Part shown: positions 1 through 6,254 of the stretch, piece after piece
How positions within the stretch are numbered: the stretch's first letter is position 1
Layout: each line of letters starts with the position of its first letter
NCBI GenBank assembly: GCA_018897875.1
Contig: JAHIKF010000187.1
Location: 1 to 18,406 of the forward strand
Direction of reading: 5' to 3'
DNA: 18,406 nt
Source: Pseudomonadota bacterium
Lineage (GTDB): Bacteria; Desulfobacterota; Desulfobaccia; Desulfobaccales; 0-14-0-80-60-11
The notes under the pieces: generated by a model
Told to the model about the DNA's origin: nothing
The model's database searches: none
The model's input: the letters and a program-made list of their open reading frames with translations, nothing else
Program-made: the position numbers and the translations under genes

Positions 1-1
1 C

Positions 2-214
2 GACATCGCCCGGGGCCTCCCCGGGGCCGCGGACTGGGATTTAAAGATGTCCCAGGCTCGCCGGGCCCTGGACTGGGACACCCAGATCAAGCTCTCCATC
101 AACCCCGCCAAAGCCCGGCGCTACCGGGACCTCTCCCGGGCCAAAGAAGACCAGTGCACCATGTGCGGCCGCTTCTGCGCCATGAAGGTCTACGACGATA
201 AATTCGAAGGATGA
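2..214 (+). CDS. thiC: Phosphomethylpyrimidine synthase ThiC, C-terminal 70 residues (5' truncated by window edge)
   Basis: The reading frame is open from base 2 to the TGA at 212-214 and encodes the end of ThiC, the radical-SAM enzyme that turns aminoimidazole ribotide into HMP-phosphate for thiamine synthesis. Recognisable parts are the stretch DWDTQIKLSINP followed by AKARRYRD and the cluster-binding end CTMCGRFCAMK. The cysteines are spaced CX2CX3C, whereas the well-studied ThiC enzymes have CX2CX4C. From memory, short anaerobe-type ThiC proteins also carry the shorter spacing, so this is probably a lineage trait, but it was not checked. Codon use is GC-rich like the other backbone genes. 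The upstream part, including the catalytic barrel, lies outside the window. No convincing terminator follows; the next 300 bases hold palindromic repeats. Confidence 0.9.
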   Translation, partial: DIARGLPGAADWDLKMSQARRALDWDTQIKLSINPAKARRYRDLSRAKEDQCTMCGRFCAMKVYDDKFEG

Positions 215-520
215 GTTTTGGGGGGGAGGGGGCTAAGGGCCAGTGGCACAGGCTTCCAGCCTGTGGAAGCCCTTCCCCCCCCCTAAAAAAAACCAAACCC
301 CCACCCCCAATCCCCTATAAATTTAGTGGCACAGGCGTCCCGCCTGTGCGCCTCCCCTGGTACAAATCAGTCGGGGCACGGCGAGCCTTGCCCTTTCTGT
401 TCCTTGGCGCATAATTTCCCTTGACTTTACAGCCCTAGGTGCTGGAAATTGCATCTATCAAGTTTCAGTTAGAGAGCTGCCAACAGAATGTAGGGGCGGA
501 CCCGGACTGCCGAGGACAAC
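215..520. other. Intergenic region with palindromic repeats between thiC and the TIR gene
   Basis: No gene is supported here. The region holds two hairpins of one family: CACAGGCT-TCC-AGCCTGTG at 247-265 and a better copy at 326-349. The first is enclosed by a G-run (about 219-232) and a C-run (about 273-283) that could pair, with T-run and A-run outside, giving a long imperfect stem. It does not look like a standard terminator because no T-run follows on either strand. A degenerate copy of another repeat type lies at about 371-392, and a half copy of the GTAGGGGCGG type at about 490-500. A TTGACT at 421-426 could be a -35 box for the TIR gene, but no good -10 follows. Confidence 0.6.
326..349. 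repeat. Short palindromic repeat, family A (copy 1)
   Basis: A perfect 9-bp stem (GCACAGGCG / CGCCTGTGC) closes a TCC loop, preceded by GTG. The same 24 bases occur in inverse orientation at 5707-5730, and related half-sites occur at 244-266 and inside the element at 6533-6764. This is a REP-like intergenic repeat. Confidence 0.8.
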
Positions 521-2533
521 ATGCCGGAGGAAGACCGCAAGGATTTTTTTATCAGCTATACCCAGGCGGATAAAGCCTGGGCCGTATGGATCGCCTGGGA
601 ATTGGAGAATGAGGGTTACACCAGCGTGGTCCAGGCCTGGGATTTTCGTCCCGGAGGCAACTTTGTCTTGGAGATGCACAAGGCTGCCAAAGAAACCCGA
701 CGCACCATCGCCGTCTTATCTGACGATTATCTGACTTCCCAATTCACTCAGCCGGAATGGGCCGCGGCCTTCGCCCAGGACCCCACTGGCTCAAAGGGCA
801 TCCTGGTGCCCGTGCGTGTTCGAAAGTGTGAGCCGGAAGGGCTATTAGGCCCCATTATTTATATTGACTTGGTGGCGCTGGATGAAGTGACCGCCAGGGA
901 AACTCTTATTGCAGGGGTTAAAAAACGGCGGGCCAAACCATCTTCCCCGCCAAGATTCCCTGGAACGACGCCGCCCCCAAAAGCCCCCCGCTTTCCCGGG
1001 GCCTTGCCTCCCATCTGGAACGTGCCCCACCAGCGCAACCCCAACTTCACCGGGCGAGAAAAGCTATTAGATGATCTCCGGGCATCGTTGATGGCGGGGC
1101 AGGTGACGGCCCTATCGGCGCTCCACGGCCTGGGCGGGGTGGGCAAGACCCAGCTGGCGGTGGAATATGCCTATCGTTTTGCCCCTGACTACGACCTGGT
1201 GTGGTGGGTGCGCTCCGAGGACCCCGCCAGCCTGATGGCGGATTATTCGCCATTGGCTTTAAGTCTTGGCTTCGATTTATTGATAAAAGATGAGAAGAAG
1301 ATAGCATTAGCAATAGAGAAAATAAGGTGGGAACTAAGCCAGAGAAAAAATTGGCTTCTTATTTTTGATAACGCTCTGGAACCTTTGGAAGTAATACAGT
1401 ATATACCTCAAGGAGGTGGAGGAAATGTTCTGATCACCTCTCGTAATCCTAATTGGCGCAGTATGTCCACTCAGTTTGAAGTCAGACCAATGGAACTGCA
1501 CGAGTCCCTGGAATTTCTCTTGAAACGGACAGGTCAAAAAGATGAAGAAGGGGCTGCGGAGATTTCTGATGAGTTGGGAGCCTTGCCCCTGGCCTTGGCT
1601 CAGGCAGCGGCATACATTGAAGAAACCGGCAAAACCTTTTCCCATTATCTGCATCTCTTTAAAGAATATCAGCAAGAGCTTTTGCGCCGTGGCGTGCCTT
1701 CCCCGGATTACCCCGCCACTGTTGCTACTACATGGGAAATTTCTTTTAAACAGATTGAAAATGAAGTGCCTGCAGGAGCTGATTTATTAAATCTCTGTTC
1801 TTTTTTTGCTCCAGATGATATTTCTATAGAAATTATAAGAAACGGGGTCGAACAGTTATCGGAACAATTCATCCCGGCAATTTTAAGTCCTGTTGAGTTT
1901 AACGATATTATAGCAGCACTTCGGCGATACTCTTTAATAGAAATATTAAATGATGATGCTGTTTCGTTGCACCGATTAGTGCAGGCAGTACTGCGGAACC
2001 GATTAAATGATGAAAAAAGGAAAAAGTGGGCTACAATTGCTGTTCGCTTAATAGATAAAGCCTTCCCATATAATTTACATATGCCTGATTGGGAAAAAAC
2101 AGTTCGGTTAATTCCACATGCCTTAATTTCGATAAAACATGCAACTAATCTAAGAGTGGCTTTAGATTCAACGGTTTTCTTATCAATGGGGGTAGCCGAG
2201 TATCTTTTCATGCAAAATGATATAAGAAAAGCAAATGCAATACTTGACAGCGCTTTAATTCTAGCCAAAGAATATTTTGGTCCAATGAATTTTGCAGTAG
2301 CGGCTATTCTAAATTATCTAGGACGTGTTTTTAAGGTTAGGGGAAATCTTGAAGAGGCTCGCACGTTTTTAATATCTGCGCTTAATATACTTACGGAATC
2401 TTTTGGCGATGAAGACCCTAATATAAATTTTGTTAAGAATAATATTAAACTCTTAGACCATGAGGGAGTATATACATGGCGTGATTTAAGGATAATAAGA
2501 AGCATATCATTGGAACAAATTGAGGGAAAATAA
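521..2533 (+). CDS. TIR / NB-ARC NLR-like protein with short TPR-like C-terminus (probable anti-phage STAND ATPase)
   Basis: A 670-residue protein. Residues 6-133 form a TIR domain: it opens with KDFFISYTQADKAWA, and QPEW places Glu79 where bacterial TIR NADases carry the catalytic glutamate. A Pro-rich linker (about 138-170) leads to NPNFTGRE and an NB-ARC NTPase: Walker A GLGGVGKT (203-210), Walker B LLIFDN (279-284), the sensor-like stretch GNVLITSRN (301-309), the GLPL-like GALPLA (353-358), and LHRLV (483-487) in place of MHD. Two TPR-like helical hairpins follow at about 555-625. By family knowledge such proteins sense invaders, oligomerise and deplete NAD or make signalling nucleotides; the trigger is unknown. 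The gene stands alone. The start is supported by GAGG seven bases upstream. DNA is GC-rich to about 1260, then mostly AT-rich, suggesting a mosaic or acquired gene. The TPR tail is short for this architecture. Confidence 0.88.
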   Translation: MPEEDRKDFFISYTQADKAWAVWIAWELENEGYTSVVQAWDFRPGGNFVLEMHKAAKETRRTIAVLSDDYLTSQFTQPEWAAAFAQDPTGSKGILVPVRVRKCEPEGLLGPIIYIDLVALDEVTARETLIAGVKKRRAKPSSPPRFPGTTPPPKAPRFPGALPPIWNVPHQRNPNFTGREKLLDDLRASLMAGQVTALSALHGLGGVGKTQLAVEYAYRFAPDYDLVWWVRSEDPASLMADYSPLALSLGFDLLIKDEKKIALAIEKIRWELSQRKNWLLIFDNALEPLEVIQYIPQGGGGNVLITSRNPNWRSMSTQFEVRPMELHESLEFLLKRTGQKDEEGAAEISDELGALPLALAQAAAYIEETGKTFSHYLHLFKEYQQELLRRGVPSPDYPATVATTWEISFKQIENEVPAGADLLNLCSFFAPDDISIEIIRNGVEQLSEQFIPAILSPVEFNDIIAALRRYSLIEILNDDAVSLHRLVQAVLRNRLNDEKRKKWATIAVRLIDKAFPYNLHMPDWEKTVRLIPHALISIKHATNLRVALDSTVFLSMGVAEYLFMQNDIRKANAILDSALILAKEYFGPMNFAVAAILNYLGRVFKVRGNLEEARTFLISALNILTESFGDEDPNINFVKNNIKLLDHEGVYTWRDLRIIRSISLEQIEGK

Positions 2534-2864
2534 ATTTCGGGTTAATCCTTAACGCATGTTAAACGGATAAACCTTAACACCCTGCCCCACATCCCCGCAG
2601 CCTTACTACTATGTTAACGGGGCCTGAAACCCTCCAGGCCCCGAGCCTCTGACGGTGATCTGTTCTAGTTTGGTCATAGGGGCGGTGCCTGCATCGCCCC
2701 GTTATTGTGCCCCGGCGTGTAAAAATTTGCTTTAGGCTGCGTTAATCGCTGACAATTATGGCAATTTCCCTGCGGCTGTGTTAAATTGCCGTTAAGATTC
2801 TTCCCACTGACTGGAGAGCTTGGATCCAGACCGATTTGGACCGAGACTTAAAGGAGGGAAAACC
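2534..2864. other. Intergenic region with three hairpins and an inverted repeat before hxlB
   Basis: No gene is supported. Directly after the TIR gene is an imperfect palindrome at 2540-2573 (GGTTAATCC pairs with GGATAAACC except one position, and TTAAC pairs with GTTAA around GCAT). At 2619-2642 is a perfect 8-bp stem, GGGGCCTG/CAGGCCCC, with an 8-base loop and no T-run. At 2679-2700 is a REP-like palindrome. Nearer hxlB, GGCAATTT (2760-2767) and AAATTGCC (2783-2790) form an inverted repeat with a 15-base spacer, a possible operator or leader hairpin. No clear promoter was found. Confidence 0.6.
2679..2700. repeat. Short palindromic repeat, family B (GGGGCGGTGC type)
   Basis: GGGGCGGTGC and GCATCGCCCC form a 10-bp stem with one G-T wobble around a two-base centre. 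Related palindromes occur at 6397-6418 and 6615-6642. A REP-like intergenic repeat. Confidence 0.7.
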
Positions 2865-3482
2865 ATGGATTGCCTTCCAAACACCCAACGGGAGGCCGTA
2901 ACCGCCGAGCCGGCGCACGGGCTCAAATTTACGCAGGCCTTGGACCAGATGCACGAGGAGTTGGGAGCAGTGTTGGCCCGGCTGACTCCGGATATGGCCG
3001 AGACCCTCATCGAAGAAGTGGAAACCGCCCCCCGGATATTCGGCTGCGCCGCCGGCCGGTCGGGATTTATCCTGCGGGGCTTCTTGATGCGGCTGATGCA
3101 CCTGGGCTTCACCGTCTATTTTGTGGGGGAGACCACTACCCCCAGGGTCCGCCCCGACGACCTGCTCATGGTCATGTCCGGCTCCGGGGAGACGGCCCAG
3201 CCCCGGGAAATGCAACGCCGGGCCAACGCCGCGGGCGCCCGCACCCTGGCCCTGACCACCCACCCCGAATCTACCATCGGCCGGGAGGCCCAGGTAACCA
3301 TCAACATTCCCGGGACCACCAAACTCACCCTGAACCAGGAAGCCAAGTCGGTCCAATGCCCCGGCAGCCTGTTCGAACAGGCCACCTTTCTCTTCCTGGA
3401 AGCCGTGGTGCTGATTTTCTACCAGCGGCGGATGGGAGCCAACCGGGGCGATGTCCTGGACCGCCACGCGGATTTGGAATAG
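2865..3482 (+). CDS. hxlB: 6-phospho-3-hexuloisomerase (SIS domain)
   Basis: A 205-residue cytosolic sugar-phosphate isomerase that interconverts D-arabino-3-hexulose 6-phosphate and fructose 6-phosphate in the RuMP pathway. It has a single SIS fold: AAGRSG (62-67), the family stretch RLMHLGFTVYFVGETTTP (76-93), the phosphosugar-binding SGSGET (105-110), and GSLFEQ (167-172) that carries a catalytic-region glutamate. The length is close to the usual 180-200. The ATG at 2865 is chosen because GGAGGG lies 6-8 bases upstream; an in-frame TTG at 2820 lacks such a site. The partner synthase follows at 3977, separated by the S23-family gene, so hxlB and hxlA were probably adjacent once. In a non-methylotroph the pair may make ribulose 5-phosphate or remove formaldehyde; the direction cannot be told from sequence. 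Confidence 0.92.
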   Translation: MDCLPNTQREAVTAEPAHGLKFTQALDQMHEELGAVLARLTPDMAETLIEEVETAPRIFGCAAGRSGFILRGFLMRLMHLGFTVYFVGETTTPRVRPDDLLMVMSGSGETAQPREMQRRANAAGARTLALTTHPESTIGREAQVTINIPGTTKLTLNQEAKSVQCPGSLFEQATFLFLEAVVLIFYQRRMGANRGDVLDRHADLE

Positions 3483-3516
3483 GGGCAGGGGTTAGGGGTT
3501 AGGGATCAGAGGTTAG
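3482..3516 (+). repeat. G-rich left flank of the S23-family gene, telomere-like repeat with G-quadruplex potential
   Basis: Four G-runs (GGGG, GGGG, GGGG, GGG) separated by CA, TTA and TTA lie at 3482-3504, a textbook intramolecular G-quadruplex pattern, followed by ATCAGAGGTTAG. The C-rich complement of the same motifs lies on the other side of the gene at 3920-3954. Confidence 0.75.
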
Positions 3517-3537
3517 TTTGTAAAAGCTGGTGCGGCG

Positions 3538-3912
3538 ATGGCAAACGCTGTGCGCTCTTATAAAGATTTGGTGGCCTGGCAGAAGTCCATGGACCTGGTC
3601 GCCGCAGTTTATCGAGCCAGCCAGGGGTTCCCCAAAGAAGAAATTTTCGGGCTGGTGAGCCAGATCAGGCGCGCTGCGGTCTCCGTCCCCAGCAATATTG
3701 CCGAAGGTCATGCCCGAACTTCAAAGAAGGAATTCCAATATTTTCTCAGCAATGCCCGCGGCTCCCTGGCGGAATTAGAAACTCAGCTGACCATCGCCTA
3801 CCAACTCGCATATATTGACGAAACAGGGATAAATCAACTGCTTGACCGGTTAGGGGAAGTAGGGCGCATATTGAACGGACTCTTAGCAGCTCTAAAAAGA
3901 TCGTCCAAATGA
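3538..3912 (+). CDS. Four-helix bundle protein, S23 / 23S rRNA intervening-sequence protein family
   Basis: A 124-residue, almost all-helical protein. The N-terminal YKDLVAWQKSMDLV (8-21), the central FGLVSQIRRAAVSVPSNIAEGHAR (37-60) and SKKEFQYFLSNARGSLAELETQL (62-84) are the family signature. The fold is a pentameric four-helix bundle related to Avd of diversity-generating retroelements. Its cellular role is not established; members were first found in intervening sequences of 23S rRNA genes and often occur as free-standing genes, as here. It lies between hxlB and hxlA, bracketed by complementary G-rich and C-rich repeats, which suggests the gene entered the operon as a small cassette. No strong SD precedes the ATG at 3538. 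No reverse transcriptase or target repeat lies near it, so a DGR role is unlikely. Confidence 0.9.
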   Translation: MANAVRSYKDLVAWQKSMDLVAAVYRASQGFPKEEIFGLVSQIRRAAVSVPSNIAEGHARTSKKEFQYFLSNARGSLAELETQLTIAYQLAYIDETGINQLLDRLGEVGRILNGLLAALKRSSK

Positions 3913-3919
3913 GAATAAG

Positions 3920-3954
3920 CCCCTGCCCCCTAACCCCTGACCCCTGATCCCTAA
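3920..3954 (-). repeat. C-rich right flank of the S23-family gene
   Basis: Runs of CCCC separated by TG, TAA, TGA and TGAT are complementary in motif content to the G-rich flank at 3482-3516, although the register of motifs is not a strict mirror. On the minus strand it also has G-quadruplex potential. Confidence 0.7.
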
Positions 3955-3976
3955 AATCTGACCAGGAACCTCAACC

Positions 3977-5266
3977 ATGACGATAATTCTGCAGTTAGCG
4001 CTGGATTTTGTGGATTTGCACCGGGCCGTACGCGTGGCCGAGCAGGCCGTACCCGCCGGGGTGGATTGGGTGGAAGCCGGCACCCCCCTGATTAAGAGCG
4101 AGGGTCTGGACGCGGTGCGGGAGTTGAAAAGGCTCTTCCCCGGCAAGACCATCGTGGCCGACATGAAGATCATGGACGCGGGGCGTATCGAGGTGGAGTC
4201 CGCGGCCAAGGCCGGGGCGGGGATTATCGACGTCCTGGGGACGGCCACCGACGCCACCATCGAGGAGTGCATCCAGGCCGGGAAGAATTACGGCGCCAAG
4301 ATTGCGGTGGACCTCATCGCGGTGGCCGACCCGGTGGCGCGAGCGAAGCAGGTGGAGGCCCTGGGGGCTGATTACATTTCGGTGCACGTGGCCATCGACG
4401 AGCAGATGCGGGGCCAGGACCCCTTTGCCATTCTCCAAGCCGTGAGCCAGGCGGTGCACGTGCCCGTAGGGGTGGCCGGGGGCATCAACTCCGAGACTGC
4501 CGCCGCGGCCGTGGCCCACGGGGCCGCCTATGTCATCGTGGGGGGCGCCATCACCAAGGCCCTGGACCCGGCGGCCGCGACCCAAGAGATCCGCCGGGCC
4601 CTGGATGAAGGGGTGGTGATTCCCACCACCTTGTTCAAGCGGGGCGGCGCCGAGGATATCCGCCGGGTGTTAGAGATGGTGTCCGCCGCCAATCTCTCCG
4701 ACGCCCTGCACCGGAGCGGGGTGCTGGAGGGCTTGCGCCCCCTGGCCCCGGGAATGCGCCTGGTGGGGCCGGCCCTGACGGTGCGCACCTATCCCGGCGA
4801 TTGGGCCAAGCCGGTGGAGGCCATCGACCTGGCCCAGCCCGGCGCGGTGCTGGTCATCGACGCCGGGGGCGTGGGGCCGGCCATCTGGGGCGAGTTGGCC
4901 ACCCATTCGGCCATCCAGCGAGGGCTCAATGGGGTGGTCATCGACGGGGCCCTCCGGGACTCCGGGGACATCGTCAAGCTGGGCTTTGCCGCCTTCTCCC
5001 GCCTGGTGATGCCCAACGCCGGGGAACCCAAGGGTTTTGGGGAGATCGGAGTCCCCATCCGCATCGGCAACCAGAAAGTGGAAACCGGGGACTGGCTCCT
5101 GGGAGACGACGACGGGGTGACGGTCCTGCCCCGGAAGATCGCGGTGGAATACGCCAACCGGGCCATGGACGTCCTGGAAAAAGAGAACCGCATCCGGGAG
5201 GAGATCAAGGAGGGGCGGACGTTAGCGCAAGTAACGGATTTGCTGCGGTGGGAGAAGAAGGTGTAA
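3977..5266 (+). CDS. hxlA: Bifunctional 3-hexulose-6-phosphate synthase / RraA-like protein
   Basis: A 429-residue fusion. Residues 1-210 are a hexulose-6-phosphate synthase of the OMP decarboxylase superfamily, condensing formaldehyde with ribulose 5-phosphate or running in reverse. It shows Asp10, the EAGTPLIKSEG segment (33-43), the DxKxxD motif DMKIMD (62-67), and the phosphate-binding VAGGINSET (166-174) and VIVGGAIT (186-193). Residues about 222-429 are an RraA-like domain: a GELA segment (305-308) and GALRD (324-328), giving Glu306-x20-Arg327-Asp328, where HMG/CHA aldolases of this fold have Asp-x20-Arg-Asp. This fusion is known in archaea and deltaproteobacteria; the job of the RraA half is unsettled (RNase E regulator-like or aldolase-like). 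The SD is weak (AGGAACC). It pairs functionally with hxlB at 2865. Confidence 0.92.
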   Translation: MTIILQLALDFVDLHRAVRVAEQAVPAGVDWVEAGTPLIKSEGLDAVRELKRLFPGKTIVADMKIMDAGRIEVESAAKAGAGIIDVLGTATDATIEECIQAGKNYGAKIAVDLIAVADPVARAKQVEALGADYISVHVAIDEQMRGQDPFAILQAVSQAVHVPVGVAGGINSETAAAAVAHGAAYVIVGGAITKALDPAAATQEIRRALDEGVVIPTTLFKRGGAEDIRRVLEMVSAANLSDALHRSGVLEGLRPLAPGMRLVGPALTVRTYPGDWAKPVEAIDLAQPGAVLVIDAGGVGPAIWGELATHSAIQRGLNGVVIDGALRDSGDIVKLGFAAFSRLVMPNAGEPKGFGEIGVPIRIGNQKVETGDWLLGDDDGVTVLPRKIAVEYANRAMDVLEKENRIREEIKEGRTLAQVTDLLRWEKKV

Positions 5267-5269
5267 ATA

Positions 5270-5298
5270 TTGATTGATTAAGAAAAGTTTGCTATAAA
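5270..5298 (+). promoter_or_regulatory. Sigma70-type promoter for a small transcription unit
   Basis: TTGATT (5270-5275) and TATAAA (5293-5298) are separated by 17 bases, starting four bases after the hxlA stop. A strong SD, an 18-codon ORF and a terminator follow within 140 bases. Confidence 0.6.
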
Positions 5299-5326
5299 TT
5301 ATCAATATACGAAGAAGGAGGATAAT

Positions 5327-5383
5327 ATGCTGAAACACATTTTGTCCCCTATCCCGCCCCAGTTTTTCTCCGATTATCGGTAG
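5327..5383 (+). CDS. Possible 18-residue small protein or leader peptide
   Basis: An ATG at 5327 lies 6-8 bases after a consensus AGGAGG (5316-5321), and the frame runs 18 codons (MLKHILSPIPPQFFSDYR) to TAG. It has its own promoter upstream and a rho-independent terminator 28 bases downstream. CCCGCCCC inside the ORF (5353-5360) can pair with GGGGCGGG just after it (5388-5395). It could be a genuine small protein, a leader peptide without a visible target gene, an sRNA with an incidental ORF, or the start of a decayed gene. No family is recognised. Confidence 0.4.
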   Translation: MLKHILSPIPPQFFSDYR

Positions 5384-5410
5384 TGAAGGGGCGGGTTACT
5401 TCGTAGCTTT

Positions 5411-5435
5411 GCCGGGCAATGCCCGGCTTTTTATT
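5411..5435 (+). terminator. Rho-independent terminator
   Basis: GCCGGGC (5411-5417), loop AAT, GCCCGGC (5421-5427), then TTTTTATT. It would end transcripts from the small unit at 5305 and read-through from the hxl operon. Confidence 0.85.
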
Positions 5436-5484
5436 CAATGACTCCTCATTAAGATTCTCTGGTGCCAAAGATTCGCTTATTAAT

Positions 5485-5551
5485 GTAGGGTGCGTCTCAC
5501 GCACCATCAAGGGTTGGCGGGGCAGAGAATGGTGCGTAAGACGCACCCTAC
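5485..5551. repeat. Paired palindromic repeat, family C (GTAGGGTGCGTC type)
   Basis: Two 21-base arms (5485-5505 and 5531-5551) are inverted copies matching at 20 of 21 positions, with a 25-base spacer. Each arm is itself a hairpin (GGTGCGT ... ACGCACC). This is the layout of a REP doublet (BIME). Similar GTAGGGTGCGTC repeats are widespread in bacterial genomes. Confidence 0.8.
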
Positions 5552-5648
5552 GATTCGACGGCGAGTAATCAGTCGTCATGGTTAATTTTCCAAACCCGCC
5601 CATTCCCGCTTTAATCCCCCAAAAGTTCCTTGATCCCAGATTTCCCCA

Positions 5649-5677
5649 TTGTCTTGTATGCTATTTGTGCATACAAT
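5649..5677 (+). promoter_or_regulatory. Promoter with embedded operator palindrome for brnA
   Basis: TTGTCT (-35, 5649-5654) and TACAAT (-10, 5672-5677) are 17 bases apart. A perfect 8-bp inverted repeat, TTGTATGC/GCATACAA (5654-5661 and 5669-5676), fills the spacer and most of the -10. The layout predicts autorepression by the ribbon-helix-helix BrnA encoded downstream. Confidence 0.65.
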
Positions 5678-5706
5678 ATAACAACATGGCATCTTGTCGG
5701 GGCAAA

Positions 5707-5730
5707 GCACAGGCGGGACGCCTGTGCCAC
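5707..5730. repeat. Short palindromic repeat, family A (inverse copy in the brnA leader)
   Basis: Identical over 24 bases to the reverse complement of 326-349, with the perfect stem GCACAGGCG/CGCCTGTGC. It lies between the promoter and the brnA start codon, so it is predicted to form a hairpin in the 5' leader. Confidence 0.8.
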
Positions 5731-5747
5731 CAAAGAACGAGACTACT

Positions 5748-6014
5748 ATGAAGGAAAAAGAACCGGAATATGATTTCAGCCGGGGCCGGCGCGGGCCGGT
5801 GGCGGCATCGCCCGCCGGCAAGGCCCGCATCACCATCCGTCTGGACCAGGATATCTTGGAGTGGTTTAAGAACAAGGTGCATGAAGCCGGAGGCGGGAAC
5901 TATCAGACCTTGATCAATCAGGCCCTGCGGGAATACATGCAATATCGCGACGGTCTCCTGGCGGAGACCCTGCGCCGGGTGATCAAGGAGGAACTGGCGG
6001 CGCCGAGGAATTAA
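5748..6014 (+). CDS. brnA: BrnA-family antitoxin (ribbon-helix-helix), apparently without a toxin partner
   Basis: An 88-residue protein. The signature KARITIRLDQDILEWFK (25-41), then GGGNYQTLINQALREYM (47-63), is the BrnA antitoxin/DNA-binding domain: a beta strand for DNA contact and two helices that dimerise. A short helical C-terminus ends at 88. The ATG at 5748 is preferred because the upstream in-frame start at 5694 would translate the palindromic repeat. The SD is weak. In classical modules the RNase toxin gene brnT sits just upstream and overlaps brnA; the bases before this gene hold only a promoter, a palindrome and a repeat. It is therefore an orphan antitoxin or a repressor with its own operator. 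It converges with the Cys-rich gene, 12 bases apart. Confidence 0.82.
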   Translation: MKEKEPEYDFSRGRRGPVAASPAGKARITIRLDQDILEWFKNKVHEAGGGNYQTLINQALREYMQYRDGLLAETLRRVIKEELAAPRN

Positions 6015-6026
6015 GGCAGGCTCAAG

Positions 6027-6239
6027 TTAAGATTGGGAGGCCTCGTCTTGTTCCCGGCACCGCTTCCGGGCCTCCTTGCGGCAGAGTTCCCAGATGACGC
6101 AGCTTTGGCGGAACTTGCAGTAGAGGCAGGGGTCGGTGCAGGCCCGGCAATTATCCAGGCACTCCTGGCAGTAGGCGACCTCCATTTTCTGGCACAGAAC
6201 GCATGCGTCCCGGTCCGGGTGATGGCGGCATTTATCCAT
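6027..6239 (-). CDS. Small cysteine-rich protein, probably metal-binding
   Basis: A 70-residue protein beginning MDKCRHHPDRDACVLC. It carries eleven cysteines plus a His pair, mostly as CxxC or CxxxC spacings (CVLC, CQECLDNC, CRACTDPC, CLYC, then isolated Cys), which suggests zinc or Fe-S sites and recalls B-box-like fingers. The frame opens further up, to an ATG at 6323 (98 residues), but the internal start at 6239 is favoured: AGGG lies five bases before it and a TATAAT/TTGGTT promoter with an 18-base spacer lies just upstream. From memory, similar short proteins occur in sulfate-reducing deltaproteobacteria; their function is unknown. The opposite-strand ORF over this region lacks any domain and is taken as a shadow. 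Confidence 0.65.
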   Translation of the reverse strand: MDKCRHHPDRDACVLCQKMEVAYCQECLDNCRACTDPCLYCKFRQSCVIWELCRKEARKRCREQDEASQS

Positions 6240-6254
6240 AAATTCCCTAATCAG

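Noticed and set aside
247..283. Rho-independent terminator for thiC
   Set aside because: The hairpin is followed by an A-run and not a T-run on the plus strand; it fits the repeat family better.
1708..2268. 186-codon minus-strand frame inside the TIR/NB-ARC gene
   Set aside because: No SD or domain; the plus frame is continuous through NB-ARC and TPR-like regions.
2870..3502. Second plus-strand frame over hxlB
   Set aside because: Pro/Gly/Arg-rich; the other frame has clear SIS motifs and the SD.
3538..3912. Diversity-generating retroelement with Avd
   Set aside because: The protein shares the Avd fold family, but there is no reverse transcriptase, template repeat or variable repeat in the window.
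3995..4585. Long minus-strand frames opposite hxlA
   Set aside because: Low-complexity Gly/His/Arg-rich shadow of the GC-rich hxlA coding strand.
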